6,293 bases of DNA from an uncultured Pseudomonadota bacterium (GTDB lineage Bacteria > Myxococcota > UBA796): assembly GCA_913040875.1 (NCBI GenBank), contig CAJWHX010000211.1:1-6293 (forward strand), read 5' to 3'. A model generated the notes under the pieces. The model was not told the origin of the DNA and ran no database searches. It worked only from the letters and a program-made list of their open reading frames with translations. Both the position numbers and the translations under genes were made by a program. Shown here in pieces: positions 6,016 through 6,293 of the stretch; position 1 is the stretch's first letter; the number at the start of each line of letters is the position of its first letter.

Positions 6016-6293
6016 ATGACAGAGAAGCAGCAATGGATAGTGTACGGCATTTTGGGTGGGTCACTGGCCTTTAATTTGCTTCATATCATCGAAGGTGAAG
6101 ATACATCAACCGCTACCATGAATCAGGACTTGATCGAAGAGGTTTTACCCGAAGAAGAGACAGAGGGTGTTGTAAACTCGCTAGATCATACTCACGAACA
6201 CGAAGATATTGCCCCAGCGGTCCTCTCAGATGAATGGACGGTTGTCCACGTGAGCGTAGAGCATTCACTTACGCGAACATTCCCCAACGCAGG
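6016..6293 (+). CDS. membrane-anchored protein, N-terminal part only
   Basis: Only the first 92 codons are in the window; the frame is open at the right edge. GAGG (6006-6009) lies 6 bases before the ATG. The N-terminus has a short charged stretch and one hydrophobic segment (WIVYGILGGSLAFNLLHII, 7-25), consistent with a signal anchor placing the rest in the periplasm. Residues 26-64 are low-complexity and acidic (EEVLPEEETE), ending in a histidine-rich DHTHEHED patch (57-64). The last visible part, EWTVVHVSVEHSLTRTFPNA (73-92), faintly recalls the N-terminal domain ahead of the catalytic part in Csd3/YebA-like M23 peptidoglycan peptidases, where a 'tg.i..SL..a...aG' strand-helix occurs. That assignment is a guess from one short segment and needs the missing remainder. 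Confidence 0.75.
   Translation, partial: MTEKQQWIVYGILGGSLAFNLLHIIEGEDTSTATMNQDLIEEVLPEEETEGVVNSLDHTHEHEDIAPAVLSDEWTVVHVSVEHSLTRTFPNA

Overview
The window is an ordinary-looking stretch of bacterial chromosome of moderate GC with densely packed genes. One gene is on the minus strand (enoyl-CoA hydratase family) and seven are on the plus strand, the last cut by the right edge. There are no tRNA or rRNA genes, CRISPR arrays, insertion sequences or phage genes. Two features suggest a Gram-negative, possibly a deltaproteobacterial lineage (Myxococcota/Bradymonadota-like): a bacterial ATE1-type aminoacyl-tRNA-protein transferase (Bpt) and a bifunctional prepilin peptidase with both CxxC pairs. That placement is inferred from gene content and is weak.

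Layout. At 67-753 (minus) lies a slightly short crotonase-fold protein with both catalytic glutamates. It is divergent from bpt (840-1598), which adds a leucine or arginine to acidic N-termini and feeds N-degron proteolysis. After a 78-base gap with a possible promoter comes a tight run at 1677-4549: a 106-residue stand-alone SPASM/twitch iron-sulfur protein, an ABC ATPase overlapping it by 20 bases, an ABC-2 permease overlapping the ATPase by 4 bases (ATGA), and a prepilin peptidase starting 20 bases after the permease. This looks like one transcription unit. The ATPase and permease should form one ABC-2 exporter-type complex. Why a SPASM-only protein and a prepilin peptidase travel with it is not evident from the sequence.

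A class I/II PLP-dependent aminotransferase follows at 4632-5900, apparently with its own promoter overlapping the end of the prepilin peptidase gene. The last gene (6016 to the edge) is a membrane-anchored protein whose visible end faintly resembles the N-terminal region of secreted M23 peptidases. Its promoter region (5931-5959) carries a perfect TTGAC-N2-GTCAA palindrome on the -35 box, and 11 of those 12 bases recur at the aminotransferase promoter.

The most noteworthy items are the SPASM-only protein in a transporter operon, the shared promoter element, and a possible structured leader before the last gene. I saw no clear evidence of a wholly new system; the unusual part is the combination of genes in the 1677-4549 run.
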